The notes beneath the pieces were generated by a model, which did not search any database, was not told where the DNA came from, and was given only the letters and a program-made list of their open reading frames with translations. A stretch of DNA of 16,378 nt, taken from the NCBI GenBank assembly GCA_003522945.1, contig DPHR01000113.1, positions 311 to 16,688 of the forward strand. Reading direction: 5' to 3'. The stretch is from Clostridiales bacterium (lineage in GTDB: Bacteria; Bacillota; Clostridia; Oscillospirales; Oscillospiraceae). Made by a program: the position numbers and the translations under genes. Shown here in pieces: positions 1-5,850 of this stretch (positions are counted from its first letter, which is position 1; each line of letters starts with the position of its first letter).

Positions 1-92
1 ACGGCAAGGCCACCAAGATCATCATCCCCTCCGAGATCCAGGGCATCGCCGGTCTTGCAAAGGGCGTCGTCGAATCCGTAAAGGACGACTGA
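1..92 (+). CDS. SPFH/band-7 domain protein, C-terminal end (partial)
   Basis: Only the last 29 codons are in the window. They are read in the frame beginning at base 3 and end at TGA 90-92. The tail runs KATKIIIPSEIQGIAGLAKG and then an acidic/basic end (VKDD). The pattern 'tk-IIIPsEiQGiaGL' resembles the C-terminus of bacterial SPFH/band-7 (stomatin/flotillin-like) proteins, which form membrane-associated oligomers. The SPFH domain itself lies outside the window, so the call rests on this tail alone. The gene is closed by a strong terminator 27 nt downstream, so it ends its transcription unit. Confidence 0.5.
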   Translation, partial: GKATKIIIPSEIQGIAGLAKGVVESVKDD

Positions 93-118
93 GCATCCCC
101 CTTCCCCCGCGAACACCG

Positions 119-150
119 CCGCAGCGCCGGCCATCCGGCGCTGCGGTTTT
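119..150 (+). terminator. Rho-independent terminator of the SPFH-like gene
   Basis: A perfect 12-bp GC-rich stem pairs ccgcagcgccgg (119-130) with ccggcgctgcgg (135-146). The loop is the 4-nt ccat and TTTT follows at 147-150. It lies just after the stop at 92 on the same strand. Confidence 0.85.
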
Positions 151-331
151 CCCCGCCAACAGCCAGTTTTTCCGGTTTTGTTACCGTTTTTCCGGCAGCG
201 GCCAACGCAGAACGATCCCCTCTGCTCGCCGTTTTGTAACTTTTGTTGCCGGATTTTGCGTCATAACGGCTAATTTAAACGGTTTTATTCCGGTGATAAC
301 TGTGCGTGATTCACAAAAAGCTCCGTTTCTG
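151..331. other. Intergenic stretch without a recognisable gene
   Basis: About 180 bases lie between the terminator at 119-150 and the promoter at 332. They are more AT-rich than their surroundings and have several short T-runs. I see no gene with a ribosome-binding site, no repeat and no convincing structured RNA here. An 81-codon open frame on the minus strand (426-181) has no family signature and overlaps the real gene start at 388. Confidence 0.5.
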
Positions 332-360
332 TTGACAGGCGGGATACAATGTGTTACATT
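332..360 (+). promoter_or_regulatory. Sigma-A type promoter for the 105-aa gene
   Basis: A perfect -35 box TTGACA (332-337) is followed by a 17-nt spacer and TACATT (355-360, 4/6 match to TATAAT). The start codon at 388 would give a leader of roughly 20 nt carrying the SD site cgaggtg (374-380). Confidence 0.6.
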
Positions 361-387
361 TTGGTTACAAATTCGAGGTGATTTGAA

Positions 388-705
388 TTGGCATCCGCTA
401 AGAATGCGCTGGTGTACAAGGGACACCCGCTCCGCCGCAAGGACAACATCCTCTATTACGGCAGCATGTCCGACAAGTACATCATCATGATGCAGATCAT
501 GGACACGAAACCGGTCAAGCCGGTTGCCGGTGCGGAAAGCGCCGGTGAGCTGAAGGTCGCCACCCGCGTGAGCGTCCAGCTACAGCTCACCGACCCGACG
601 GTCAAAAGCCGCGACCGCATCGTGAAGAAATCCGAAAAAGGCAGCCTGTACGCCGCCATGGACGTGGCGAGCGTGTGGCTCGAACGAGCGCTGACGAAGG
701 ACTAA
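388..705 (+). CDS. Conserved hypothetical protein, 105 aa
   Basis: This small soluble protein of 105 residues has no signal peptide and no membrane segment. I chose the TTG at 388 because an SD-like cgaggtg (374-380) sits 7 nt upstream and a good promoter lies at 332-360. No ATG is available in frame near the beginning. The sequence has a short, basic N-terminus (YKGHPLRRKDN), a compact middle ('ILYYGSMSDKYIIMMQI') and a C-terminal helix-rich part ('YAAMDVASVWLERAL'). The middle is beta-rich, with several Lys/Arg and Asp pairs such as 'DPTVKSRDRIVKKSEKG'. I have the impression of similar short proteins in other clostridia but cannot name a family or function. Its stop is 45 nt before the NlpC/P60 gene and no terminator lies between, so the two are probably co-transcribed. 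Confidence 0.75.
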   Translation: MASAKNALVYKGHPLRRKDNILYYGSMSDKYIIMMQIMDTKPVKPVAGAESAGELKVATRVSVQLQLTDPTVKSRDRIVKKSEKGSLYAAMDVASVWLERALTKD

Positions 706-750
706 CCTCCGAAACAGCGCACCAGCTCCAGGAAATGAGGTATGGGGATC

Positions 751-1920
751 ATGAAAAACTGCAAGAAACTGCTTTCCGTTATCGTTACGCTTCTTCTGGC
801 GGCGTCTCTGCTCACGAGCAGCGCGTTTGCCATTTCGGGCGAAGCGTTCATCGCAACGCCGGGCGAAGTCAACCTGCGTGACAGCGGCAGCTTCAACAGC
901 AATGTTATCGACGCCGCCCCGCAGGGCGCGACCGTTTACGTTCTCGGCGACGCCGGCTACGGCTGGTACAAGGTGAGCTACAACGGCAAGACCGGCTACA
1001 TGGCTTCCTACTACCTGCTCTTCAACGAGGTCCCGTCCGCGGAGAACGTGGATTCCGTCCCGGACAAGGCTCCGGCGCAGGAGACCACGCAGGAGACTGT
1101 GCAGCAGCCCGCGCAGGAGGTTCCTTCGCAGACCTACGTTGCGCCTCCCGCGACCGGCGACAGCAACGCCACCGTTCTCGGCTCCGGCATCTGCTTCCGC
1201 AGCGGCCCGAGCACCTACAGCAGCGTGATCGAAACGCTTGAGACCGGCACGCCCATCCGCGTGAACGGCGTGTGCGGCTCCTGGTATGAATGCGTATATA
1301 ACGGCAGCACCGGCTACATCTACGGTGACTATGTCGTGCTCAACGGCACCTCCAAGACCTACACCATCTCCGCCGCGACCGTGTCCGGCAATGACGGCAC
1401 GATCTACTCCGAGCCGCAGACCCCGGACACTACCGAAAACACCACCACCGAGGTGACGCCGATCGAGCCTCCCGCGCAGGAGCCCGAAACCCCGGCTGAG
1501 ACTCCGGCCGAGCCGGAAACGCCCGCCGCGCCCAGCTTCTCGCACAACGCTTCCGCCGCGCAGGCGATCGTCGATACCGCGATGCAGTATCTCGGCGTGC
1601 CTTACGTCTGGGGCGGCACCTCTCCCGATGTCGGCTTTGACTGCTCCGGTCTCGTGTACTACTCCTACGGTCAGCACGGCTACTCGCTCAACCGCGTGGC
1701 GCAGAGCATGTACTACAACGGCGTGGACGTGGATCTCAACGACCTGCAGGCCGGCGACATCCTGCTCTTCGGCAGCAGCGTGTACAACATCTGGCACGCC
1801 GCGCTCTACATCGGCGGCGGCAACTTCATCCACGCGCCTTACTCCGGCGCCGTCGTAAGCATTCAGTCTCTCAGCAGCACCGCCGGCATGCGTCTTGTCG
1901 CGGCCCGCCGCATCGTGTAA
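751..1920 (+). CDS. Secreted SH3b-SH3b-NlpC/P60 peptidoglycan endopeptidase
   Basis: This is an exported cell-wall hydrolase that would cleave stem-peptide bonds in peptidoglycan. The start at 751 (389 aa) has GAGGT 9 nt upstream. An in-frame ATG at 742 with AGGA upstream is equally usable and adds three residues. A signal peptide covers about residues 1-27 (Lys-rich start, Leu/Ala core, AFA before the cut). Two bacterial SH3 domains follow at about 30-92 and 139-200, each containing 'LRdSgsf..' or 'fRSGPst' plus 'GWYKVSYNGKTGY'-type motifs. A Pro/Glu/Thr-rich linker spans about 213-263. The C-terminal NlpC/P60 domain holds the catalytic triad candidates Cys298 (FDCSG), His349 (WHAALYIGGG) and His361 (FIHAP). 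The domain order matches clostridial wall-remodelling enzymes. The linker suits a protein that spans the wall. Product class is secure; the exact bond cleaved is not visible. Confidence 0.93.
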   Translation: MKNCKKLLSVIVTLLLAASLLTSSAFAISGEAFIATPGEVNLRDSGSFNSNVIDAAPQGATVYVLGDAGYGWYKVSYNGKTGYMASYYLLFNEVPSAENVDSVPDKAPAQETTQETVQQPAQEVPSQTYVAPPATGDSNATVLGSGICFRSGPSTYSSVIETLETGTPIRVNGVCGSWYECVYNGSTGYIYGDYVVLNGTSKTYTISAATVSGNDGTIYSEPQTPDTTENTTTEVTPIEPPAQEPETPAETPAEPETPAAPSFSHNASAAQAIVDTAMQYLGVPYVWGGTSPDVGFDCSGLVYYSYGQHGYSLNRVAQSMYYNGVDVDLNDLQAGDILLFGSSVYNIWHAALYIGGGNFIHAPYSGAVVSIQSLSSTAGMRLVAARRIV

Positions 1921-1999
1921 CAGCTTACCCCCGCTTATCCTCGCCTTCGTCTGACGCCCCTCAAAAGTGGCGGGACGATGATCCGGATACGGCATTTTT

Positions 2000-2029
2000 C
2001 CCCGAAGACTTCGGTCTTCGGGGATTTTT
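2000..2029 (+). terminator. Terminator of the NlpC/P60 gene
   Basis: A perfect 10-bp stem pairs ccccgaagac (2000-2009) with gtcttcgggg (2014-2023) around a stable TTCG tetraloop. ATTTTT follows at 2024-2029. It points in the + direction; on the minus strand the tail would be A-rich, so it is not bidirectional. Confidence 0.85.
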
Positions 2030-2046
2030 GTTCTCTCGGAAACGGC

Positions 2047-2080
2047 GCAGCCCCCGAAAGCCAAGGCTCTCGGGGGCTGC
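2047..2080 (-). terminator. Strong hairpin after the 98-aa minus-strand gene, poor U-tract
   Basis: A 16-bp stem with one mismatch pairs gcagcccccgaaagcc (2047-2062) with ggctctcgggggctgc (2065-2080), leaving a 2-nt apex. It starts 18 nt past the minus-strand stop at 2099. Downstream on the minus strand the sequence reads gccgtttccg, so there is no proper U-run. It could slow polymerase or stabilise the mRNA 3' end rather than act as a classical intrinsic terminator. Confidence 0.45.
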
Positions 2081-2098
2081 GAATGCATATGGAGTCTC

Positions 2099-2395
2099 TT
2101 ATTTTTGTACGGCGGTCGCGCGCAGGCCCTGCACCTTGCAGGGAATGCCGTTGTCGGCGGCGAGCTTTTCGAGCGTTCCGGTCAGGCGCGGCGCGGCGGC
2201 GTTGAGGATCTCCGCGGCCATGCGGTCGCGCACGCTGTCGGAGGCGCGCAGCAGAACGTTTGCCGCCATGCCGCCGGAGAGGAGCGGCGCGAGCGGGCTG
2301 CCGTTCTGCTTGAGCCGGTCGGCGACTTTGGGAAGGATCTCCTTTACCAGGACCTCGTAATCGATATCGGAAAGTTCCATTTCGAGCTTTATCAT
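2099..2395 (-). CDS. Conserved hypothetical protein, 98 aa
   Basis: A small protein beginning MIKLEMELSDIDYEVLVKEI. I chose the ATG at 2395 because a near-perfect SD (aggagg, plus-strand cctcct 2403-2408) lies 7 nt upstream. The frame continues further upstream but without an RBS. The protein is acidic and helical at the N-terminus ('YEVLVKEILPKVADRL'). It has a small-residue segment ('PLAPLLSGGMAANVLL') and then a helical C-terminal half ('RDRMAAEILNAAAPRL'). No signal peptide or clear membrane helix is visible. I recognise no family. It is transcribed alone from its own promoter (2427-2455), back to back with the HAD phosphatase gene, and ends at a long hairpin. Confidence 0.75.
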   Translation of the reverse strand: MIKLEMELSDIDYEVLVKEILPKVADRLKQNGSPLAPLLSGGMAANVLLRASDSVRDRMAAEILNAAAPRLTGTLEKLAADNGIPCKVQGLRATAVQK

Positions 2396-2426
2396 TGTTT
2401 TTCCTCCTGTGGGATATTTCCCGGCT

Positions 2427-2455
2427 ATTATACCACATGCTTCGCCGTTCGTAAA
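2427..2455 (-). promoter_or_regulatory. Promoter for the 98-aa gene (minus strand)
   Basis: Read on the minus strand: TTTACG (2455-2450), a 17-nt spacer, then a perfect TATAAT (2432-2427). The gene starts at 2395, giving a leader of about 25 nt with the SD. The -35 box lies only 11 nt from the -35 box of the divergent HAD promoter. Confidence 0.65.
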
Positions 2456-2466
2456 TCGCCGCGCTC

Positions 2467-2496
2467 TTGACATTCCGGCGCGCCGTCCGTTATACT
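2467..2496 (+). promoter_or_regulatory. Promoter for the HAD phosphatase gene
   Basis: A perfect TTGACA (2467-2472), an 18-nt spacer and TATACT (2491-2496, 5/6). The start codon at 2521 implies a very short leader of about 17 nt, just enough for the SD aaaggaag (2505-2512). Confidence 0.7.
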
Positions 2497-2520
2497 TTCG
2501 CGGGAAAGGAAGTCGATGTT

Positions 2521-3315
2521 ATGGCATACCGATTGATGGCCGCCGATTATGATCTCACGCTCACCAGCTCCGACCGGAAGGTTTCGGCGCACACGCGCGA
2601 GACGATCCGCGCCGTATATGCCGCGGGAAAGTTCGTAACGCTCGCCTCCGGACGGCTCGGCGGCAGCGCCGAGGTCGCGCGTGAGCTCTTCCCCGGCGAT
2701 GTGCCGCTCATTCTCGGAAACGGCGGGCTGGTACAGAGCTGCACGACGGGCGAAACGCTTTCCGAGACCCTGATGGACGAACCGACCGCGCTCACGATGC
2801 TCCGCTGGTGCCGCCGGAGGGCGAGCGCCGCCATCGTTTACGGCCGCAGCGGCATTTATACCGACCGCGTGAACGCCGCTTCGGAGATGTACGCGCAGCG
2901 CTCCTCGAGCACGCCGCTGCCGCTGCCCTCCCCCGAAGAGGTCGCACACGAGGGGATATACAAGATCCTGCTGCTCGGTCTGCCGCTGACGGTACGGCGC
3001 GCGGCGAAAAAGCTGCACAGCGCGCCGCCGCAGCCGGTGGACTGCTTTGCGTCCAGCCCGGAAGCGCTGGAGATCGTGCCGACGGGCATCAACAAGGCCG
3101 CGGGTCTCGCGCGCGTGGCGGCGATCCTCGGCATACCGCGCGAGGAGACCATCGCCATCGGCGACGGGGAAAACGACATTTCCATGCTCCGCTGGGCGGG
3201 GCTCGGCATCGCCATGGCGAACGCGCCCGAGAACGTGAAAGCCGCGGCGGACGTCATCGCGCCCGCCTGCGACGAGGACGGCGCTGCCTGGGCCATGGAA
3301 AAGTATCTGCTTTAA
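2521..3315 (+). CDS. Cof-type HAD-IIB family phosphatase
   Basis: A cytosolic Mg-dependent phosphatase of the haloacid dehalogenase superfamily, 264 aa, close to the family's usual 260-280. The ATG at 2521 follows SD aaaggaag. The longer frame upstream would run through the promoter. Motif I is D9-Y-D11-L-T13, where D9 is the predicted nucleophile and D11 the acid/base. Motif II is Ser43 in LASGR. Motif III is Lys192 in INKAAGL. Motif IV is G-D215-G-E-N-D219 (IGDGENDISML). The C2-type cap lies between about residues 80 and 185. Motif I is slightly unusual, with Tyr and Leu where the common form has L/I and G (DLDGTL). Family members dephosphorylate sugar phosphates, nucleotides or pyridoxal phosphate; the substrate cannot be read from sequence. 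The gene is monocistronic, with its own promoter and terminator. Confidence 0.92.
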   Translation: MAYRLMAADYDLTLTSSDRKVSAHTRETIRAVYAAGKFVTLASGRLGGSAEVARELFPGDVPLILGNGGLVQSCTTGETLSETLMDEPTALTMLRWCRRRASAAIVYGRSGIYTDRVNAASEMYAQRSSSTPLPLPSPEEVAHEGIYKILLLGLPLTVRRAAKKLHSAPPQPVDCFASSPEALEIVPTGINKAAGLARVAAILGIPREETIAIGDGENDISMLRWAGLGIAMANAPENVKAAADVIAPACDEDGAAWAMEKYLL

Positions 3316-3369
3316 CCTGCCGCTCTTACCTGCGGGCGCAAACTCTGCGAGGCTTTTTCGACGGGCTGT

Positions 3370-3390
3370 GGGCGGGGCTCTGCCCCGCCC
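3370..3390 (+). other. GC-rich hairpin after the HAD gene
   Basis: Perfect 9-bp stem gggcggggc (3370-3378) / gccccgccc (3382-3390) with a TCT loop. No U-run follows, so it is not itself an intrinsic terminator. It stands 5 nt before the terminator at 3396-3427 and may help it. Confidence 0.5.
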
Positions 3391-3395
3391 GTTCA

Positions 3396-3427
3396 ATGTC
3401 CCCTTTCCGGGGGCATTTTATTTTTCT
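3396..3427 (+). terminator. Terminator of the HAD gene, overlapping the stop of the convergent regulator
   Basis: An 8-bp stem pairs atgtcccc (3396-3403) with ggggGcat (3409-3416), including one G-T wobble. The loop is 5 nt and the U-tract TTTATTTTTCT covers 3417-3427. The U-tract covers the stop codon of the convergent MocR-like gene (3418-3420), so the two genes meet inside the terminator. Confidence 0.75.
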
Positions 3428-4485
3428 GTTCTTTTTCGCAGGGCGCGGCGGGTGCGGCGGATGTGGCGCTCATAGTCGCCGCTCTCCAACAGCTCGGCAA
3501 GCACGAGCTGCTCAAAGAGCGGCACGGTGCACGAATAAAACCCGATCCGCTCGGCGTACTGCGCCGCGAGCTTTTCCGAGAGCACCATATAGCCCATGCG
3601 CAGCGACGGCGCGACCGTCTGCGAGAACGTGTTCAGGTAGATCACGTTTCCGCTCTCGGCGAGCGAGAACACCGTTTCCTCCGGCTTGGACGCGACCGTA
3701 AATTCCGAAGAGAAATCGTCCTCAACAATATACCGCCCCGGCTCGGAAGCCCAGCGGATATACTCGCGCCGCTTGGCCGCGGACGCGGTGACATTGCTCG
3801 GATAGCTGCGGTAGGGCGTAATATGCAGCACGGAGGCGCGCGTGGCGGCGAGCGCGTCGCTGCGGATGCCGTCCGCGCCGAGCGGCAGAAGCTCGAGCGA
3901 AGCGCCGTGCGCACGGTAAACGAGCGCGATCTTTTCATACGACGGATCCTCCGCCGCGTAGATGCGCGCCGCGCCGAGAAGCTGCACAATCAGTCCGTAG
4001 AGATATTCCGCGCCGGAGCCGACGAAGATCTGCTCCGGCTTCACGCGGATGCCGCGGCTGCGCGCGAGATAGCGCGAGATCGCCTGCCGCAGCGCATCAC
4101 AGCCGTTGTTCGGGCTTTTTTCCAGAAGCTGCTCGCCGTACTCGCTGATGACGCGGCGCATCACCCGCGAGAGCACCGAAAACGGAAAGTCCGCCCTCTC
4201 CCCCGCCGGGACAGCCGCCGGTCTTACCGGCGCGCTCGGCACAAAGCCGTCCGTATCGTGGAACTGCACATAGTGCCCGCTGCGGCGGCGCGCTTCGAGA
4301 TACCCTTCGTCCGTCAGCAGCGCGTAAGCGTGCTCTACCGTGACGACGCTCAGCCCCTCCTCCTCGGCCAGCTGCCGCTTGGACGGCATCCGCGCGCCGA
4401 AGGGATAATCGCCGCGGACGATCTCGCCGCGCAGGCGCTCATACAGGCGCAGATACGCCGGGCGGTGTTCGTTGTCCTGTTTCAT
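3418..4485 (-). CDS. MocR/GntR-type regulator with degenerate, C-terminally truncated aminotransferase domain
   Basis: Residues 8-75 form a GntR winged helix (AYLRLYERLRGEIVRG, MPSKRQLAEEEGLS, VTVEHAYALL). Residues about 118-355 match the class I aminotransferase-like domain of MocR regulators (GabR, PdxR), which normally bind pyridoxal phosphate. The PLP lysine position in NTFSQTVAPSLRMGY is Gln289; the usual form is TFSK. The EDDYDSE motif reads E255-D-D-F258-SSE, so the PLP tyrosine is Phe while Asp256 is kept. The protein stops at residue 355, just after HIRRTRRALRKR. Family members run to about 450-490 aa, so the small C-terminal subdomain is missing. The 100 bases downstream cannot encode it. 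The SD (aaggaga, plus-strand tctcctt 4501-4507) is 15 nt from the ATG, a long spacing. The gene is divergent from an ECF S component, its likely target. It may be a working DNA-binding protein with altered ligand response, or a decaying gene. Confidence 0.85.
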   Translation of the reverse strand: MKQDNEHRPAYLRLYERLRGEIVRGDYPFGARMPSKRQLAEEEGLSVVTVEHAYALLTDEGYLEARRRSGHYVQFHDTDGFVPSAPVRPAAVPAGERADFPFSVLSRVMRRVISEYGEQLLEKSPNNGCDALRQAISRYLARSRGIRVKPEQIFVGSGAEYLYGLIVQLLGAARIYAAEDPSYEKIALVYRAHGASLELLPLGADGIRSDALAATRASVLHITPYRSYPSNVTASAAKRREYIRWASEPGRYIVEDDFSSEFTVASKPEETVFSLAESGNVIYLNTFSQTVAPSLRMGYMVLSEKLAAQYAERIGFYSCTVPLFEQLVLAELLESGDYERHIRRTRRALRKRTEK

Positions 4486-4508
4486 CTGGTATTATTATTT
4501 TCTCCTTC

Positions 4509-4532
4509 TCTGGATATTTTAATATATCCAGA
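4509..4532. promoter_or_regulatory. Inverted-repeat operator between the regulator and ECF gene
   Basis: A perfect 9-bp inverted repeat pairs tctggatat (4509-4517) with atatccaga (4524-4532) across the 6-nt spacer tttaat. Half-site centres are 15 bp apart. The 9-mer atatatcca at 4522-4530 recurs in the same orientation at 4570-4578, touching the ECF start codon. The repeat covers the -35 box and spacer of the predicted ECF promoter and a TAAAAT -10-like hexamer (minus strand 4521-4516) for the regulator. It could therefore control both genes. Binding by the adjacent MocR-like protein is inferred. Confidence 0.6.
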
Positions 4533-4539
4533 ATATTGT
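4511..4539 (+). promoter_or_regulatory. Possible promoter for the ECF S component
   Basis: TGGATA (4511-4516, 4/6), 17-nt spacer, TATTGT (4534-4539, 4/6). Both boxes are weak, as expected for a regulated promoter. The -35 box lies inside the inverted repeat at 4509-4532. Confidence 0.4.
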
Positions 4540-4577
4540 AAGCTATGGGTAAGAAAAAAACAAGGGGAGATATATCC

Positions 4578-5111
4578 ATGACAACGAAAACGAAACACGG
4601 CACGCGCTGGCTCTGCACAACGGCGCTGCTGATGGCAATGAACATCATTATGAGCATGAGCGTGTTCAGCGTTCCCGTTCCGGGCGGACATCTCTATCTG
4701 AACGACGTAATCATCTGCTTTGCCGCGCTGATCCTTGACCCGCTGGGGGCGTTCTGCGTCGGCGGTGTCGGCGCGTTCCTCGGCGATTTCTTCTTTTATC
4801 CGACGCCGATGTTCGTCTCGCTCGTCACGCACGGATTGCAGGCGGTCGTCATTTCGCTCTGCGCCCACCGGATGATGAAGGAGAAGCCCGTGATCGCGTC
4901 CCTCATCGGCGTGCTGCTCGGCGCGGTCATCATGGTCGTCGGCTACTCGCTCGGCCGCGCGTTCATCTACGCGACGCCCGCCGCGGCGATCGCAAAGCTC
5001 CCCTATCAGATCCTGCAGGCGCTCGTCGGCGCGGCGCTCGGCATGGTGCTGCGCTGGAAGGTAAAGCCGCTCGCAACGCTCGCCGGGAAGCTCGGCGAGA
5101 CGGTGGGATAA
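4578..5111 (+). CDS. ECF transporter S component, probable vitamin-type substrate
   Basis: A 177-aa integral membrane protein with about five or six helices (roughly 11-31, 41-60, 62-72, 78-96, 103-125, 138-160). ATG 4578 is preferred over ATG 4545 because SD aaggggaga (4562-4570) lies 7 nt before it. The pattern 'VPVPGGHLYLNDVIICFAALILDP' followed by a Gly/Ala-rich 'GGVGAFLGD' matches substrate-binding (S) subunits of energy-coupling-factor importers of the riboflavin/HMP/pyridoxine-like group. Length is typical. No ATPase (EcfA) or EcfT gene lies beside it, so it would share a genome-wide ECF module (group II arrangement). The divergent MocR-like gene points to vitamin B6 as one possible substrate, because PdxR-type MocR regulators control B6 genes. 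That assignment is inference; HMP/thiamine or riboflavin-like compounds remain possible. Confidence 0.85.
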   Translation: MTTKTKHGTRWLCTTALLMAMNIIMSMSVFSVPVPGGHLYLNDVIICFAALILDPLGAFCVGGVGAFLGDFFFYPTPMFVSLVTHGLQAVVISLCAHRMMKEKPVIASLIGVLLGAVIMVVGYSLGRAFIYATPAAAIAKLPYQILQALVGAALGMVLRWKVKPLATLAGKLGETVG

Positions 5112-5114
5112 AGG

Positions 5115-5143
5115 TTGTCTTTTCCTTAGCGATATGGTAAAAT
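5115..5143 (+). promoter_or_regulatory. Extended -10 promoter for the lipoprotein gene
   Basis: TTGTCT (5115-5120), 17-nt spacer, TAAAAT (5138-5143, 5/6), with TG at 5135-5136 giving a TGnTAAAAT extended -10. The -35 box begins 4 nt after the ECF gene's stop, so the lipoprotein probably has its own start site even though no terminator separates the two genes. Confidence 0.6.
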
Positions 5144-5172
5144 CATTGTCACTCAGCAAAGGAGTGATAGCT

Positions 5173-5832
5173 ATGAAAAGAAAAACTTTTGCGGCGCTCG
5201 CCGCCGTTTGTCTCGTGCTCTGCCTGATCCTCGCCGGATGCGGCACCGTGAGCGAGGAGGATTATCCCCCGCTGGAGAAGGTCGATCTCTCCTCCATGAC
5301 ACTCGGAACGGTCAGCAACAGCACGTTTTCGACGCAGTATCCCGCCGATAAGTGGACCGGCAGCGACGGCACTTCCCCGCTCATCATCTATTATAACGAT
5401 ACGCAGGGAACCGGACAGGCCGTCAACATCAACGCGCAGCAGTCCGGCACCTACAGCGGCAAGTTCACGGAAAAGTACATGAACAAGCTCACGGAAAGCA
5501 TTACCGAATCGTTCCCCAACATTGAGATCCTCAATGCCGAGCTTCGCTCGATCAACGGCAAGAGCGTGATCTACACCGAAACGGTCACGCGCTTCAACGA
5601 CGAGATGCTCGACCGTCTTCTCGAGCAGGGCGTCATCACGCAGGCCGACGTTGACGCCGCCGGAGGCCGCGATGCGATCCTCTCCATTCCTCCCACGGAT
5701 CAGATCACGCTCTACGCTGTGACCGGCGCTTACCTCTACATTTACACCGGCACGTATTACGAGGAGAGCCAGAAGGCCGATGTGCTCGAGGCTCTGACCG
5801 TCATGGCGCAGACGACCGCAGAAGTAAAATAA
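5173..5832 (+). CDS. Secreted lipoprotein of unknown function
   Basis: A 219-aa lipoprotein. ATG 5173 is chosen for its SD aaaggag (5158-5164) at 8 nt. An upstream in-frame ATG at 5134 overlaps the promoter -10. Residues 1-23 are a lipoprotein signal: MKRK, a hydrophobic core, then the lipobox LAGC with Cys23 as the lipidated residue. The mature protein has one globular domain beginning 'MTLGTVSNSTFSTQYPADKW'. It continues with segments such as 'GQAVNINAQQSGTY', 'SFPNIEIL', 'INGKSVIYTE' and ends in 'YAVTGAYLYIYTGTYYEE'. The order (FS..YPA.W, fine beta strands, NGK-Y, Y-x-x-T) recalls PsbP/DcrB-like domains found in small bacterial lipoproteins, but I hold this loosely. It is anchored on the outer face of the membrane; ligand and partner are unknown. 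Confidence 0.85.
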   Translation: MKRKTFAALAAVCLVLCLILAGCGTVSEEDYPPLEKVDLSSMTLGTVSNSTFSTQYPADKWTGSDGTSPLIIYYNDTQGTGQAVNINAQQSGTYSGKFTEKYMNKLTESITESFPNIEILNAELRSINGKSVIYTETVTRFNDEMLDRLLEQGVITQADVDAAGGRDAILSIPPTDQITLYAVTGAYLYIYTGTYYEESQKADVLEALTVMAQTTAEVK

Positions 5833-5850
5833 CTCGCCGCTCTCCATAGA

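Noticed and set aside
345..350. TACAAT as the -10 box with TTGACA at 332
   Set aside because: Only 7 nt separate them; the TACATT at 355-360 gives the standard 17-nt spacing.
580..2088. A 502-codon minus-strand open frame opposite the NlpC/P60 gene
   Set aside because: Low-complexity Arg/Gly/Val/His translation, no RBS; the + strand has a signal peptide, SH3 and NlpC/P60 motifs.
3418..4485. Calling the MocR-like gene a plain pseudogene
   Set aside because: The frame is open across 355 codons, the DNA-binding domain is intact, and it is flanked by a plausible operator. Substitutions alone do not prove decay, so it is kept as a CDS with a note.
4540..4577. Riboswitch (TPP, FMN or similar) in the ECF leader
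   Set aside because: The leader after the predicted promoter is only about 30 nt, too short for any known vitamin riboswitch, and no conserved core is visible.
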